From Callorhinus ursinus (taxonomy: Eukaryota > Chordata > Mammalia > Carnivora > Otariidae): a stretch of 64,000 nt of DNA. The stretch lies in contig NW_020312788.1 in NCBI RefSeq assembly GCF_003265705.1, forward strand, positions 1,363,405 through 1,427,404. Direction: 5' to 3'. A program made the translations under genes and the position numbers. This document shows, in pieces, positions 24,332 through 36,695 of the stretch. The first letter of the stretch is position 1. Each line of letters begins with the position of its first letter. Below the pieces are notes generated by a model. That model was not told where the DNA came from. It worked only from the letters and a program-made list of their open reading frames with translations, and searched no databases.

Positions 24332-24554
24332 TTTTTTTTAAGATTTATTTATTTGAGAGAGAGAGAAACCCCATGCGCAAGCATGCAGGTGGGGTGGGGG
24401 AGGGGTGGGGAGGGAATAAAGGAAAGAGAGAATCCCAAGCTGACTCCCCACTCAGCAGGGAGCCCACATGGGGCTTGATCTCATAACTCTGAGGTCATCA
24501 CCTGAGCCGAAATCAAGAGCTGGTCACCTAACCGACCAAGCCACCCAGGCACCT
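24332..24554 (-). mobile_element. Can-SINE, antisense, with target-site duplication
   Basis: Begins with T run and AGATTTATTTATTTGAGAGA and ends in the reversed head CCACCCAGGCACC. The 17-bp duplication CTTCAATAAAGTTTCTT at 24315-24331 and 24555-24571 is perfect. Confidence 0.95.
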
Positions 24555-24571
24555 CTTCAATAAAGTTTCTT

Positions 24572-25450
24572 AACTGGTCTCCGTGACTCCAATTTCTCTC
24601 TGCATAATGCATCACCCTCCATACATTTTTCTAGACTACAAATTTGGTCATAAGATAACCCCAAAAGGTACCTTAACATTTACAAAGGTTTAATATAATA
24701 GGCAATAAAGAAGAGACCCAGATTATATAAGCAACTACAATACCCTTTTGAAATCTGTTCTAAAAGTTAATTGCTTTTATCTCGTCTTTCTCTTATATCT
24801 TCAACTTACCCTTCTCTCCTTCTCTACTAATTCCTTCCCTTCAACCTGTAAACAGGCTTAGACTTTTCCTCCTAAAATAATTTTCTTTGAATTTTTGTTT
24901 GGCCTCTGTCAAACAACACTTGCACCTGAACTTCAGTTTACCCTCTAGAGTCTGTAGTAAACAGATGGCCATGCCACAGCAATGTTGGGAACAAAGTCCA
25001 TCATAAGGGACAGCACTTGATGAAAGATTTGAAAGCCATTAAAACTGAGTACACCTTTAACTTTATTTTTACATTGAAAGAAATGTTTACACTATAATGT
25101 AAGATAACCAAATAATCTTTAAACAACAGTAAACAAAATTCCAATGTTAAATCAAGACTCTTCATGAGTTACTGAAAGTTGAAAACATTACATAGTGCAA
25201 AACGCCTTCCTAGCCAATTTAAAGATGTGTAACAGCACAAATCAAATACAGCAGGTGAGCTAGCTTCTATTGTTACAAATCAGAAAAGCAACAGAGACCT
25301 GCTTATCTCTGTTTTATGTTTTGGAGCCACTTGAAGTAGCAGCAGATTTAGGTCATTTTAGAATGGTTGTTAGTCAGCTAATAAACAAGCTGCTCTCTTG
25401 GCAATGAATTATAAAAACATAATCTTTCTTTTTAATAAAGGCAGCTTTCA
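24572..25450. other. UBR3 intron, nothing recognised
   Basis: Between two SINEs. No repeat family or splice-bounded frame seen. Confidence 0.55.
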
Positions 25451-25463
25451 AAACTAAAATCAG

Positions 25464-25661
25464 GGGGCACCTGGATGATGCAGTCAGTTGAGCGTCTGAC
25501 TCTTGGGTTTCAGCTCAGGGTCTTGAGATCAGGCTCCCCACATCAGGCTCCACGCTTAGCATGGAGTCTGTTTGAGACTTACCCTCTCCCTCTGCCCCTT
25601 CTCCCCTTGCTCTCTCTCTCTCTCAAATAAATAAATAAATCTTTAAAAAAAAAAAAAAGCC
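25464..25661 (+). mobile_element. Can-SINE with target-site duplication
   Basis: Head GGCACCTGGATGATGCAGTC, (CT)n stretch and 14-A tail. Flanked by AAACTAAAATCAG at 25451-25463 and 25662-25674. Confidence 0.93.
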
Positions 25662-25789
25662 AAACTAAAATCAGTGCATCATTTGTCTATGTAACTGTTA
25701 GATTTCTTATATGAATCAGATAGAATTTTAAAAAGGCAGAAAAACATTTACTAACACAAGACTAATATTTTAGAAAAACTTCAATGACA

Positions 25790-25945
25790 TGCTCACCACT
25801 GTGCTAAGAAGTGCTTAATGCTGAATCCTCACAACCTCAATATTTATTAAAACCTTACAAAAAAGGAATGAAAAGTTTACCAAGATCACGCAATTATAAA
25901 TGGCAGAGCCCCAGTTCAAACCCAAGTCTACCTGACTCCAAAGCT
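25790..25945 (-). mobile_element. MIR SINE, antisense
   Basis: Order GTGCTAAGAAGTGCTTAATG, ATCCTCACAACCTC, AGATCACGCAATTATAAATGG, CAGAGCCCCAGTTCAAACCC, CCTGACTCCAAAGC is the reversed MIR consensus order, well preserved. Confidence 0.8.
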
Positions 25946-26846
25946 CAGGTTCCCTCCCTACTGGGTCCTGTCTCTCATATATAATACTCCAAGTTTCAGC
26001 AGCAGTACTATCTTGCATGACTAAAATTCTATAGGTTAACTCTGTAAAATGCATGCAACTGATGTGAAGAGAGCAGAATCTACAGAGTTCAATTCTGTAA
26101 TCAAAATCAGTGCCTATTAATAGTAACTCTTCTGCTGTATACAGTCTGCCTACAAAACTCTGGTACTCTATACTAGAGTAATTCAGTAAAAAATCTAGTA
26201 AGCATCTACAACGCTCACAGCACATGCTAGGCCCTGAGGGAACCATAAAACCAATGTAAGAGAACAGCCCTACACCTCTAGAGGTATACAGACCAGGGAG
26301 CAAGCCAGATATACATAAAATAACCACGATGAAAGTAAAAAAGTATCGTGTAAAAATATATATATTTAAGAATAAAATCCCACATCACTGACAGACACAC
26401 AATAGAGATTTTCTGTTCAATTCAGATTTCAGTTCAGAGTTCTTACAAAAGAGATTTTCTTCTAGATATGAATAACTATTCCGGCTGCTTTAAGAAAGAG
26501 ATACCATACTCTTTCTCTCCTTTATTAGATCTCCCCTTCCCTCAAACTTATTTTGCTCTTAAGTCCGGGTTATATTTTCATTGAATCAAGTTATTTTGCT
26601 TTTCTGTTTGGCTCTAGGATTCATCTCTACTCATCTACTCTAAAGTGATTCAAAATGACAAAATTAAAACCAGGATTATGGCAACAAAATAAAATCTAAA
26701 TAAAGGTGGTAGTATATTTCTGCAAAAGGAGAACTTAGCATGATTTCATCATTTTCTTCAAAATGAAGATATTTATTGGTCTATAATTAATAAAGTAATA
26801 TATATATGCTGCAAAAATTCAAAGAAATAAAGAAAAAAGTGTGAAA

Positions 26847-26879
26847 ATGTGTGCATGTGTGCATATGTATGCGCACGCG

Positions 26880-26923
<44 letters not shown>
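26847..26923. repeat. 77-nt alternating purine-pyrimidine tract
   Basis: Purine and pyrimidine alternate without a break through a TG/CA/TA-rich left arm, a GCGCACGCGCGCGCAC core (26871-26886) and a long (AC)n right arm. This is the best Z-DNA-type sequence in the window. Confidence 0.9.
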
Positions 26924-26925
<2 letters not shown>

Positions 26926-27029
26926 CTTCTTTTTACAAATAATAATAACTTCATTTTAAAGCCTCTGAAAATCTATGGAAGCATGGTCCTCATTACCTAA
27001 CCCAAACTGCCTTATAAGGCCTACCTAAC

Positions 27030-27195
27030 CTGAGCCCTTTGAAAAGGCTAGTTTGAATATTAAAAACTTCACTATACATTTATACCGACCTTTATAATGT
27101 GTAAAGTGATCTAAGAAATTTTTAACCTGGTAGGTGACTGTATGAAAGGCCACATGAGCCCTATTTTATAGCTGAGGAAAGTGAATCCTAGACTT
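27030..27195 (-). mobile_element. Possible MIR, antisense
   Basis: TATAATGTGTAAAGTGATCT followed by CCTATTTTATAGCTGAGGAAAG and TGAATCC fits the reversed MIR core but is very diverged. Confidence 0.4.
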
Positions 27196-28200
27196 TATCT
27201 GGCAAGCTTACATTGCTAAGACCAAGCCCCAGCTTTCTCAACTGGAACTCTCTCTACTCTACACAATACCTCCCTAACGAGAGCCATCATCTCCTCCAGA
27301 ACCCGCCAGAACCCTTCTCCTCAGTCCAGACTACTGAACCACATCCTATTCTGATGTTCATCATTACTAGGTCAGTTATTGTTTATTCTAATTAAGTATT
27401 TTGTCTTCCACCTCTCCTATGAGTTTCTTCCATTTAATCCAGTGCATTAAGGGCAAAAAGAATTATATTTGGAAATCTATCAAGATATTCCTCTCATGTA
27501 CCTAACTAAAAATATTTCACTATGTATTTTAACTATTTTAAGCTCTTATTACATGTGTACTTAATTTAAGATACAGCAGATCCAAAAAACAACAGGTAAA
27601 AGGAAACCCTGTTTGATAATCCACTGAGAAAATATTAAAAATGGTACAGAAATTTTACTAGGAAGTTAACAGTGCAAGTGCTACTAAATAAATAAAGTTG
27701 ATCTTCCAAGACTTAGAACACCTCAGTGCCATTAGATAGAACCCCTAAGTGCAAAGAGTTGGGAAAAAACCTACCAAGTTCACAAGAAACCACAGAAGTC
27801 ATGAATTAAATCTGCCCCTACTTTATATTTTTAAAACATCATAATGAGATCTTATTGTATATCTTTAAATGAAAGTAAAAGAAGGAGGCAAAAATCTTCA
27901 TAAAATATTCATGCCAAATCTAAAAGTTTTTATAGAGTGAATACTTATCATTCCATTGAACTGAATGTGTATATCTCACAATAAACAACATTTAAAACAT
28001 AGGTATAACATTTATAACCTGAAATTTTTATTTATTAACAGATTTCCATTTCTTTACTATCCATATATTAACTTTTTTTCTAATAAACTTCAATATTCCA
28101 AATCAGAATGACACTTGATAGAAGAAAAAATATAAAACTCTGGAGAGAAGTAACCATCAATTTTGCAGACAAAAATACTGTATGATAAAAGGGTACTTAC

Positions 28201-28334
28201 ATCCTTAAAATAACGCTGTAATAATGAAAGTCTCACATCATGAACTGCTGCACATGTATCCCAAGGGTAAATCTGCTCCTCTTCAGTGATAGGCAATTTT
28301 TTTGGCTCAATGTTGTCACGACACTGCCCCAAAA
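28201..28334 (-). CDS. UBR3: UBR3 coding exon encoding the RING insertion loop
   Basis: This 134-nt exon follows acceptor ...AATGTAG and ends in phase 0 at donor GTAAGT. It completes a Val codon and encodes 44 residues starting LGQCRDNIEPKKLP and ending LLQRYFKD. It contributes most of the unusually long spacer between the first and second Cys/His pairs of the RING. It contains two further cysteines (GQCRD and DTCAA) whose role cannot be told from sequence. The 3' splice site has a weak pyrimidine tract. The frame runs directly into the exon at 21905-22015. Confidence 0.93.
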
Positions 28335-28511
28335 CTACATTAACAATAAAAATGAGAGCTCATTAAATAACCAACCTGATTCAACATGATTCACCAAAAG
28401 TTGTTATTTATCACACAAGCTATCCTAATTTTTCTACTATTAGAATATTTTTTAAAGACCCCCCAGAAAGTGATATTCTAGTTTCTTCTACAGAGTAAAT
28501 AAAATATGACA

Positions 28512-28725
28512 GGGGTGCCTGGGTGGCTCAGTTGGTTAAGCCACCAGTTGGTGAAGTTAACTGGTTAAACCAATTCTTGGTTTCAGCTCAGGTCATGATC
28601 TCAGGGTTGTGAGACTGAGCCCCACATCATGTTCCACGCTCAGTGTGGAGTTTGCTTGAGATTCTCTCTCTCTCTCTCTCTCCCTGTCCCTCTGCCCCTC
28701 CCCACCTGTCAAATAATTTTTTTTT
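28512..28725 (+). mobile_element. Can-SINE with internal rearrangement near the head
   Basis: Head GGGTGCCTGGGTGGCTCAGT, then extra GGTTAAGC/GGTTAAAC-like text (28547-28572) before TTTCAGCTCAGGTCATG, suggesting a short local duplication inside the copy. (CT)n stretch and T-rich end follow. Confidence 0.9.
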
Positions 28726-29289
28726 AAGTATGACAATATTTGGTTTTTTGAAATAACACTAAAATATTAGTATGATATTTGGGTGTATGGATGGATGGAT
28801 GATCAACTGATCAATGGAGGATGAATGGTTTTCAAAATCTGTCCACTGAAAAAGCCTAGAAGTTATGATTCTCCAGTATCAATAAACTTCAGTTCTAAAT
28901 ATACTATTTCTCACTAAAAGGAAACAGAGATCCTTGAAGAAAAAACTGCACCCAGGGTTGGGAAAAAGTTCAAGGGGAGCCTGGAATGTAATAAAGAGCA
29001 AGAAGGTATTCAAACACAGAGGGGCCACATCATGAGGACCTGCAGGAGTTCTGGTGGCCAAATTCGAGATAATTTGAGTATTGAAAAGAATAATAGTAAC
29101 AGATAACACATGCATTGATTCAGACAAGGAACATCAAGTAAAAGGGTGAAGTGTCAGAGTTTCAATGTATCATCCTAGAGATTACCTACCACCATAACCA
29201 AGCGATCAAACTTGGTTGGCATCACCAGTAATGAGACAAACTGTCATTATGAGCCTCCTAATGTGATGGAATGGGAAGGAACATCATTT

Positions 29290-29876
29290 ATATAATGCCA
29301 CTGTCAAAAATGTTTAACTTAAACCTAAAAAGGAAATAATTACATGAATCCAGAAAATGAAATATTCTACAGAACAACTGACCTAGGCTCTTAAAATGTT
29401 AAAAAGGGGCCTAGAGAAACTATTTTAGATTCAAGGAAACTAGTAAGAAATGACAACTAAAGGGCACCTGGGTGGCTCAGTCTGTTAAGTGTCTGCCTTT
29501 GGCTCAGGTCATGATCCCAGGGTCCTAGGATCAAGCGCCACACTGGGCTCCCTGCTCAGCAGAACGTCTGCTTTTCCCTCTGACTCTCCCCTCCCCCCAG
29601 TCCCCACCTTGTGCTCTCTCTCTCAAATAAATAAATAAAATTAAAAAAAAAAAAAAGAAATGACAACTAAATGCAATGCATGATCTTTTTCTTGAACCAA
29701 GAAAATGTCTGTTATAAAAAAAATTATCCGAAGAATGTGAACATATTAGATTTTAATATTAAATTTCTTGGGTATAATAATATAAAAGAATATCCTTGTT
29801 CTTAGGAGATACATTCTTAAGCATTAGAGATAAAACATGACATCTGCCATTTTCTTCTAAAAAGGATGTGTCCGTA

Positions 29877-29890
<14 letters not shown>
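29290..29890 (+). mobile_element. Old L1 (L1M-type) 3' UTR, split by a SINE
   Basis: AGAACAACTGACCTAGGCTC, GATTCAAGGAAACTAG, ATGACAACTAAATGCAATGC and TATCCTTGTTCTTAGGAGATA are landmarks of the ancient L1M 3' UTR. Similar text recurs at 57040-57960. The SINE at 29461 interrupts it. Confidence 0.65.
29461..29654 (+). mobile_element. Can-SINE with 16-bp target-site duplication
   Basis: Inserted into an old L1 3' UTR. The duplication AAGAAATGACAACTAA is perfect at 29445-29460 and 29655-29670. Head AGGGCACCTGGGTGGCTCAG and a 14-A tail are present. Confidence 0.95.
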
Positions 29891-29907
<17 letters not shown>

Positions 29908-29908
29908 A
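29877..29908. repeat. (TG)n microsatellite
   Basis: About 15 TG units following CCGTATGCG, at the end of the old L1 3' UTR. Confidence 0.96.
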
Positions 29909-31075
29909 CAGATAAGAAAGGGAAAGAAAAACAAACATGGCAATATGTTAACAATTGTTGAGTGCAGGTAAAGAGTATTCTGTAGATATAAAACTTTCAA
30001 AGTGAAAAGTTGGGAAAAGCGGTACATAGCAAGAGGGAAAAAAAATAATACTAAGATTTTATAATTGTAAAATATCAGACAAAAAAGGGGGGGATATAAA
30101 CATACAGTGCCATACATTACTGTAAGACTCAGTAAGCATGGGAAGAACATTTTTCAGGAAGGAATATCAGGTATATGAATGTGGGCCCTAAGTTCTGAAG
30201 AGATTTACAGCAGCAGCAGAAAGAAGAAATAGAAGCAGGGAGATGCTAGGAACTAAAATAAAATTAGCTGTAACATATAATCCTCTTAATACATTGTTGG
30301 ATTTGGCTTGCTAGGATTTTGTTGAGGATTTCTGCATCTATATTCCTAAGAGATACTAGGTCTATCATTTTCTTTTCTTATGATGTTTTTATGTGGCTTT
30401 GGTGTCAGGGTAAGGCTGTTAATATAGACTGAGTTAGGAAGTATTCCCTCTTTTTTTCTTTATTTTTTTTTTTTTAAGTTTGAGAAGGACTGATGTTAAT
30501 TCTTTAAATGTTTGGTAGCATCATGAGTGACGCTTTCTGGTCCTGGGCCTTTATTTGTTGAGAAGTTTTTGATTACTGATTCACTCTCTTTAACTGTTTA
30601 ATACCTGTTCAAATTTTCTGTTTCTTCTTGAGTCAATTTTGGTAGTTTGTGTTTCTAGGAACTTATCCATTTCATCTAGGATATCAAATTCATTGACATA
30701 AAATTGTTCATAATATTCTTTTATAGTCTTTTATTTCTTTAAGGACTGTGGTGATGTTCACACTTTCATTTCTGGTTTTAGTGATTTGTGTATTTTTTTA
30801 TTCTTGGCCAGTCAAGTTGTAAAACTGTCAATTTTGATGATATTTTCAAGAAACCAACTTTTGCTGACTCTTTCTACTGTTTTCCTATTCTCTATTTCAT
30901 TTATCTAATAGCTCTAATCTTTATTATTTCTTTCCATCTGCTAGCTTTGGGTTTAGCTTGCTTTTCTTTCTCTAGTTCCTTAAAGTGTAAAGTTAGGTTA
31001 CTGATTTGGGATCTTTGTTTTTAATGTAAACATTTACAGCTATAAATTTCCTTCTGTGCACTATTTTCCCATAGG

Positions 31076-31302
31076 GTTTTTTTTTTTTTGCAGTTTTTTA
31101 TTTTATTTTATTATGGTATGTTAATCACCATACATTACATCATTAGTTTTGATGTAGTGTTCCATGATTCATTGTTTGCGTATAACACCCAGTGCTCCAT
31201 GCAGTATGTGCCCTCTTTAATACTCATCACCAGGCTAACCCATCCCCCCCAGAACCCTCAGTTTGTTCCTCAGAGTCCATAGTCTCTCATAGTTCATCTC
31301 CC
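31076..31302 (-). mobile_element. L1 3' tail nested in an older L1
   Basis: A 227-bp young-type L1 3' end (reversed, T run first) inserted in the older L1. The 15-bp duplication CTATTTTCCCATAGG is at 31061-31075 and 31303-31317. Confidence 0.93.
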
Positions 31303-31683
31303 CTATTTTCCCATAGGTTTTGGTATGTTGTGTTTTCATTTTCATTTGTTTCAAAGTATCTTCTAATTTCACTTGTAATCTCTTCTTGGACCCAGTAGTT
31401 GTTTAAGAATGTATTATTTTAATTTCCACCTACTTGGAATTTTACAGTTTTCCTTCTGTTACTGATTTCTAGTTTCATTCCATTGTGATCAGAGAGGATA
31501 CTTTGGATAATTTCAATCTTTTTAAATATATTAAGACTTCTTTTGTGACCTAATACAGAGTCTATCTTGGAGAATGTTCCATGTACAAATGCGTATTCTA
31601 CTCTTGTTGGATAAAGCGTTCTATGTAAGTTGGTTAGATCTAACTGTTTTATACTGTTGTTAAAATGGTTTGTTTTCGTTTTT

Positions 31684-31888
31684 GTTTAATTTAGAGAGGG
31701 AGGGAGAGAGAGGTAGGGGGAAAAGGCAGAGGAAGGGGGAGAAAGAGATTCCCAAGCAGGCTACACACTCAGCATGAGCCCAACATGAGTCTCGATCTCA
31801 CAGCCCTGAGATCCCACAACGCTGAGATCATGACCTGAGCCAAAATCAAGAGTTAGGAGGCTTAAACGACTGAGCCACCCAGGTACTG
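31684..31888 (-). mobile_element. Can-SINE, antisense, older copy
   Basis: GA-rich start and reversed head CTGAGCCACCCAGGTACTG. The target duplication is not clear, so boundaries are approximate. Confidence 0.85.
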
Positions 31889-32041
31889 CTGAAGTGTTTT
31901 CTTTTTTTGATCTTCTGTTTAGTTGTTCTATCCATTATTTAAGATGGGGCACTGAAGTCTCAACTATTAATATAAAATGACTTCTCCCTCTAATTCCATC
32001 AATTTTTGCTTCATATATTTTGGGTTTTTGCTGTTTGGTAT

Positions 32042-32237
32042 ACTTTTTGTAAGATTATTTATTTTGAGAGAGAGAGAGCATGAGAAGGAGGGGCAGAGGG
32101 AGAGGGAAAGAGAATTCCAAACAGATTCTGCACTGAGCACAAAGCCTGACAGGGGGCTCAATCTCACAACCCTGAGATCACGACCTAAGCCAAAACCAAG
32201 AGTCAGATGCTTAATCGACTGCACCACCCAGGTGCCC
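32042..32237 (-). mobile_element. Can-SINE, antisense
   Basis: Starts AAGATTATTTATTTTGAGAG and ends CACCACCCAGGTGCCC. Flanked by CTGTTTGGTAT at 32031-32041 and 32238-32248. Confidence 0.93.
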
Positions 32238-32260
32238 CTGTTTGGTATGTATTACGTCTT

Positions 32261-32440
32261 TAAAAAAAAAAAAGACTTTATTTATTTATTTGAAAGAGAG
32301 ACAGAGAGAATAAGCAAGGGCAGTGCAGAGGGAGAGGGAGAAGCAGACTCCTGGCTGAGTGGCAGAGACCGACATGAGGCTCGATCTGAGATTATGACCT
32401 ATGCCAAAGTCAGACACTTAACCAACTGAGCCACCCAAGT
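32261..32440 (-). mobile_element. Can-SINE, antisense
   Basis: Follows the previous SINE after only about 23 bp. Starts with an A run and GACTTTATTTATTTATTTGA, ends CTGAGCCACCCAAGT. Confidence 0.9.
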
Positions 32441-32599
32441 ATTATATTTATAACTGTTATATCTTCTTGTATGTATTATATTTATAACTGTATATTTATA
32501 ATATAAATATAATACATACAGTATGTATGTATGGTTTGTATTATATTTATAATGTATTATATTGGTATGTATTATATTTATAACTGTTATATCTTCTTG
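32441..32599. repeat. AT-rich locally duplicated segment
   Basis: A 29-bp piece (ATTATATTTATAACTGTTAT at its start, then ATCTTCTTG) appears at 32441-32469 and again at 32571-32599, with variants between. It is derived from the surrounding old L1 text. Confidence 0.8.
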
Positions 32600-33200
32600 A
32601 TGGAGTGACTCATTTAGCAATATATAATGCCCTTTTTGCTCTTGTGACAATGTTTTGCTTAAAATCTATTGTGTCTGATATTAGCATAGCCATCCCAGCT
32701 CTCTGTTGTTTCTATTTGCATGGAATAATTTTTCTCATCCATTTTCAACCTATCTGTGTCTTTGGATCTAAAATGTCTCCTATAGACAGCATATTCATGT
32801 CTTTTAGTCTATTCTGTCAGTCTCTTTTAATTGGAGAGTTGGATGCATTTATATTTCAAATAATTACTGATTTAAAGGACTTAATTCTGCTTTTTTGCTT
32901 TTTATTTCTATATGTTCCTCAATTTGTTTATTACCACTTTCTATTGCGATTAAGTGAATATTCTAGTTTACCATATTGATTCCCCTTATCATTTCTTTTC
33001 TTTTTTAGGTTTTTCTTAGTTACCCGTTAACTTTCTAACAGTCAGGTTGGAAACATTAATATCAACTTCCAATAGTATACAAAAATTCTGCTCCTTTACA
33101 GCTCCATCTCCCCTCCTTGACCTTCATGTTTTTAATCTGACTCTCTGCATTTTTCTATAAGAACATTGATATTTGATTTAAAAAGCTCAATCTGCAGGTC

Positions 33201-34656
33201 TTCCCAGAGTCAGTTCCTTCTTATTACATGTTTTTTGTTTATTACATGTTTTTTAAAGCACTAAGACTAAAACACTGACTTTCTTAAGTTTTGCAAAGAC
33301 TGTGGTTATTAATAAAATGTAAAAGATTATATAACATTGTATTCAATGGACAACTGAAGCTCCCCAAGTCAATAATATTTACAACAGGCATTCTGCACAA
33401 TAGTGAGACAACATGTAAAGCAATACCTTTAGAACTTTATAGAACTGCTATAAAGGCCCTTAAGCAGTGTTTTGAAGGGTTCCTAATCAAGAGTTTATAA
33501 TTCAGCACAACAGACTAAAGGGAGAAATCAAAGGATTTTTCTTCAATGCATGGTTTCAAGTCAGGCCAGTAAAGGATCAGTGGCTATAAAAAGGTCTAGA
33601 GCAATAAGCACAACTAGCACCCAGATTGTGGTCTCCAAATACCATTTACCAATAAAAGAAACGAAGGCTTCTTAGAGAGATGGCTAATTTCTGGGCCAGA
33701 AAGGTATAACTTGACATGCCAGAAAATATAAACTCACAAGTCTGTAAGTTTTGTGTCAAAAGAATTGAGGAAGTAACTTGAAGAGGCTCCCACTGAACAA
33801 AGATATAAGAATGTGATCATCAACAAGAAATTAACTGCAACAGATCATCAGATCATAATGATACAAAAATAACTATTTTGGAAAGGTGCTAAAGAACCAC
33901 TGTTCTTTATACTCAATACTCAATATACAACACCTCAATACTTTGAGCACTACTAAATGAAGGGAAAGAATATGGTATTTATCCTGTCTTTCATGTATAA
34001 TTTATACATCAGAGTAACCAAAACAGTTGATGAAGTAAAATTTCTTTTATAGAAGTATTTCAGGTAATAAACAAACAAAAAATGAAAGATTTGTGATCTC
34101 TGATGAACTGATGAATCTAGGCAATAATCATTCAGTGCTAATATCCCAAACAGACAGAAAACAGAGTGGACAGAGGAACAAGTTAAACATCATGGGGATA
34201 TATTCAGCAAAATCGGAAATGTTCTTCAATCTAATTTCTTCAAAAAAGTATAATATATAGGAGTAGGAGGACCCCTACTTGGGAGAAGGGAGGAAGAAGA
34301 GGGGAGATGAAGAGGGAACTAATTAAAAGACTACAAGGAGACCCCTAACTATAAATTAATCAAATAAATTAAATAAGAAACAACTAGGGAATTTTGAACA
34401 CTGACTAGGTATTTTACTATACTGAGGAACTAATTTACTTACGAGTGACTGTGGCTGTGTTTAAAAAACAAGAACTTTCTTTTTAACTGAAACAGTGAAA
34501 TATGTATAGATGAAATGAAATGATGTCTGGAATGTGCTTCAATATAATTTGGGGCATGGCAGGAAATAAGTAAGATTAGCCCAAGTTAGTGACTACTGAA
34601 GATTGATGGAGACATGGAAGTTCATTTCACTAGTCTCTTTACTTCATTATGTAGTT
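33201..34656. other. UBR3 intron between two L1s, nothing recognised
   Basis: No recognised family. The longest frames have no domain similarity and no splice context. Confidence 0.55.
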
Positions 34657-34670
34657 AAAATGTTCCATAG

Positions 34671-36648
34671 TCATATTCACCATGATCAAGTGGGATTTAT
34701 TCCTGGGCTGCAAGGGTGGTTCAATATCTACAAAACAGTCAATGTGATATACCACATTAATAAAAGAAAGGATAGCCATATGATTCTCTCAATAGATACA
34801 GAAAAAGCACCTGACAAAATACAGCATACATTCTTGATAAAAAAACCTCAACTAAAAAGGGATAGAGGGAACATACCTAAATATCATAAAGGCCATATAC
34901 AAAAAAGCCATAGCTAATATCATCCTCAATGGGGAAAAACTAAGAGCTTTTCCTCTACAATCAGGAACAAAACAGTGATGTCCACTCTCTCCATTGTTAT
35001 TTAACATAGTACTGGAAGTCCTAGCCTCAGCAACAAGACAACAAACAGAAATAAGAGGCATCCAAACAGGCAGGGAAGAAATCAAACTTTCACTATTGGC
35101 AGATGACATGATACTGTATATAGAAAACCTGAAAGACTCCACCAAAAAATTGCTAGAACTGACACACGAATTTAGCAAAGTTGCAGGATACAAAATCAAC
35201 ATAAAGAAATCTGTTGCATTTGTGTACACCAATAATGAAGCAGCAGAAAGAGAAATCAAGGAATTGATTCCAATATAATTGCACCAAAAACCATAACCTA
35301 CCTAGGAATAAACCTAACCAAAGAGGTAAAAGATCTGTACTCTGAAAAATATAGAACACTTATGAAAGAAATTGAAGAGGACACAAAGAAATGAAAAAAA
35401 CATTCCACGTTCATGGATTGGAAGAACAAATACTGTTAAAATGTCTATACTACCCAAAGCAGTCTACGTATTTAATACAATCCCTATCAAAATACCAACA
35501 GCACTTTTCACATACCTAGAACAAACAATCCTAAAATTTGTATGGAACCCATACAAAAGACCCCAAATAGCCAAAGCAATCTTGAAAAAGAAAAGCAAAG
35601 CTGGAGGCACCACAATTCTGGACTTCAAGCTATATTACAAAGTGGTAACCATCAAGATAGTATGATACTGGCACAAAAACAGACACATAGATCAATAGAA
35701 CAAAATAGAAAATCCAGAAATGGACCCGTAACTATATAGTCAACTAATCTTAGACAAAGCAGGAGAGAACATCCAATGGAAAAAAGACAGTCTTTTCAAC
35801 AAATGGTGTTGGAAAAGCTGAAGAGCAACATGCAAAAGAATGAAACTGGACCACTTTCTTACACCGTCCACAAAAATAAATTCAAAATAGATTAAAGACC
35901 TAAATGTAGGAGACCTGAAACCATAAAAATCCTAGAGGAAAACACAGCCAGTAACCTCTTCAACATCAGCCGTAGCAACTTCTTACTAGACATATCTCCT
36001 ATGGCAAGCGAAACAAAAGCAAAAATGACCTCAACAATATAAAAAGCTTCTGCATAGCAAAGGAAACAATCAACAAAACTAAAGGCAACTGATGGAATGG
36101 GAGAAGTTATTTGCAAATCACATCTGATAAAGGGTTAATATCCAAAATCTATAAAGCACTTATCAAATTCAACACCCAAAAAAACAAATAATCCAGTTAA
36201 GAAATGGGAAGAAGACATGCAGAGACATTTTCTCAAAGAAGACTATATATAGATGGCCAACAGATACGTGGGAAGATGCTCAACATCACTCATCATTAGG
36301 GAAATGCAAATCACAACTACAATGAGGTATCACCTCACACCTGTGAGAATGGCTAAAATTAACAGCACAGAAAACAACAGGTGTTGGTGAGGATGCAGAG
36401 AAAGGGGAACCTTCTTACACTGTTGGTGGGAATGCAAACTGGTGCAGCCACTCTAGAAAACAGTATGGAGGGTCCTCAAAAAGTTAAAAATAGAACTACC
36501 CTATGACCCAGGAATTGCACTACTAGGTATTTACTCCAAGGATACAAAAATACTAATTCAAAGAGACACATGTTTATGGCAGCATTATCAATAACAGCCA
36601 AATTATGGAAAGAGCCCAAATGTCTGATGAATGGATAAAGAAGATGTG

Positions 36649-36695
<47 letters not shown>

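Larger units (their letters stand above)
30290..33200 (-). mobile_element. Old L1 (L1M-type) ORF2 region, antisense, with nested insertions
   Basis: Reversed ORF2 text runs from the reverse-transcriptase-side TTGTTGGATTTGGCTTGCTAG-type sequence near 30296 to the endonuclease side near 33000. Younger insertions split it at 31076-31302 (L1 tail), 31684-31888, 32042-32237 and 32261-32440 (SINEs). Frames are broken throughout, so it is dead. Sequence after 33000 is less certain. Confidence 0.8.

Noticed and set aside
25815..26327. 170-codon minus-strand ORF
   Set aside because: It overlaps an antisense MIR (25790-25945), has no UBR3-compatible splice sites and no recognisable domain. The remaining text looks like an old repeat.
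31977..32429. 150-codon plus-strand ORF
   Set aside because: Runs through two antisense SINEs (GA-rich Arg/Glu repeats).
34852..35259. 135-codon minus-strand ORF in the L1
   Set aside because: Shadow of L1 ORF2 read on the opposite strand.
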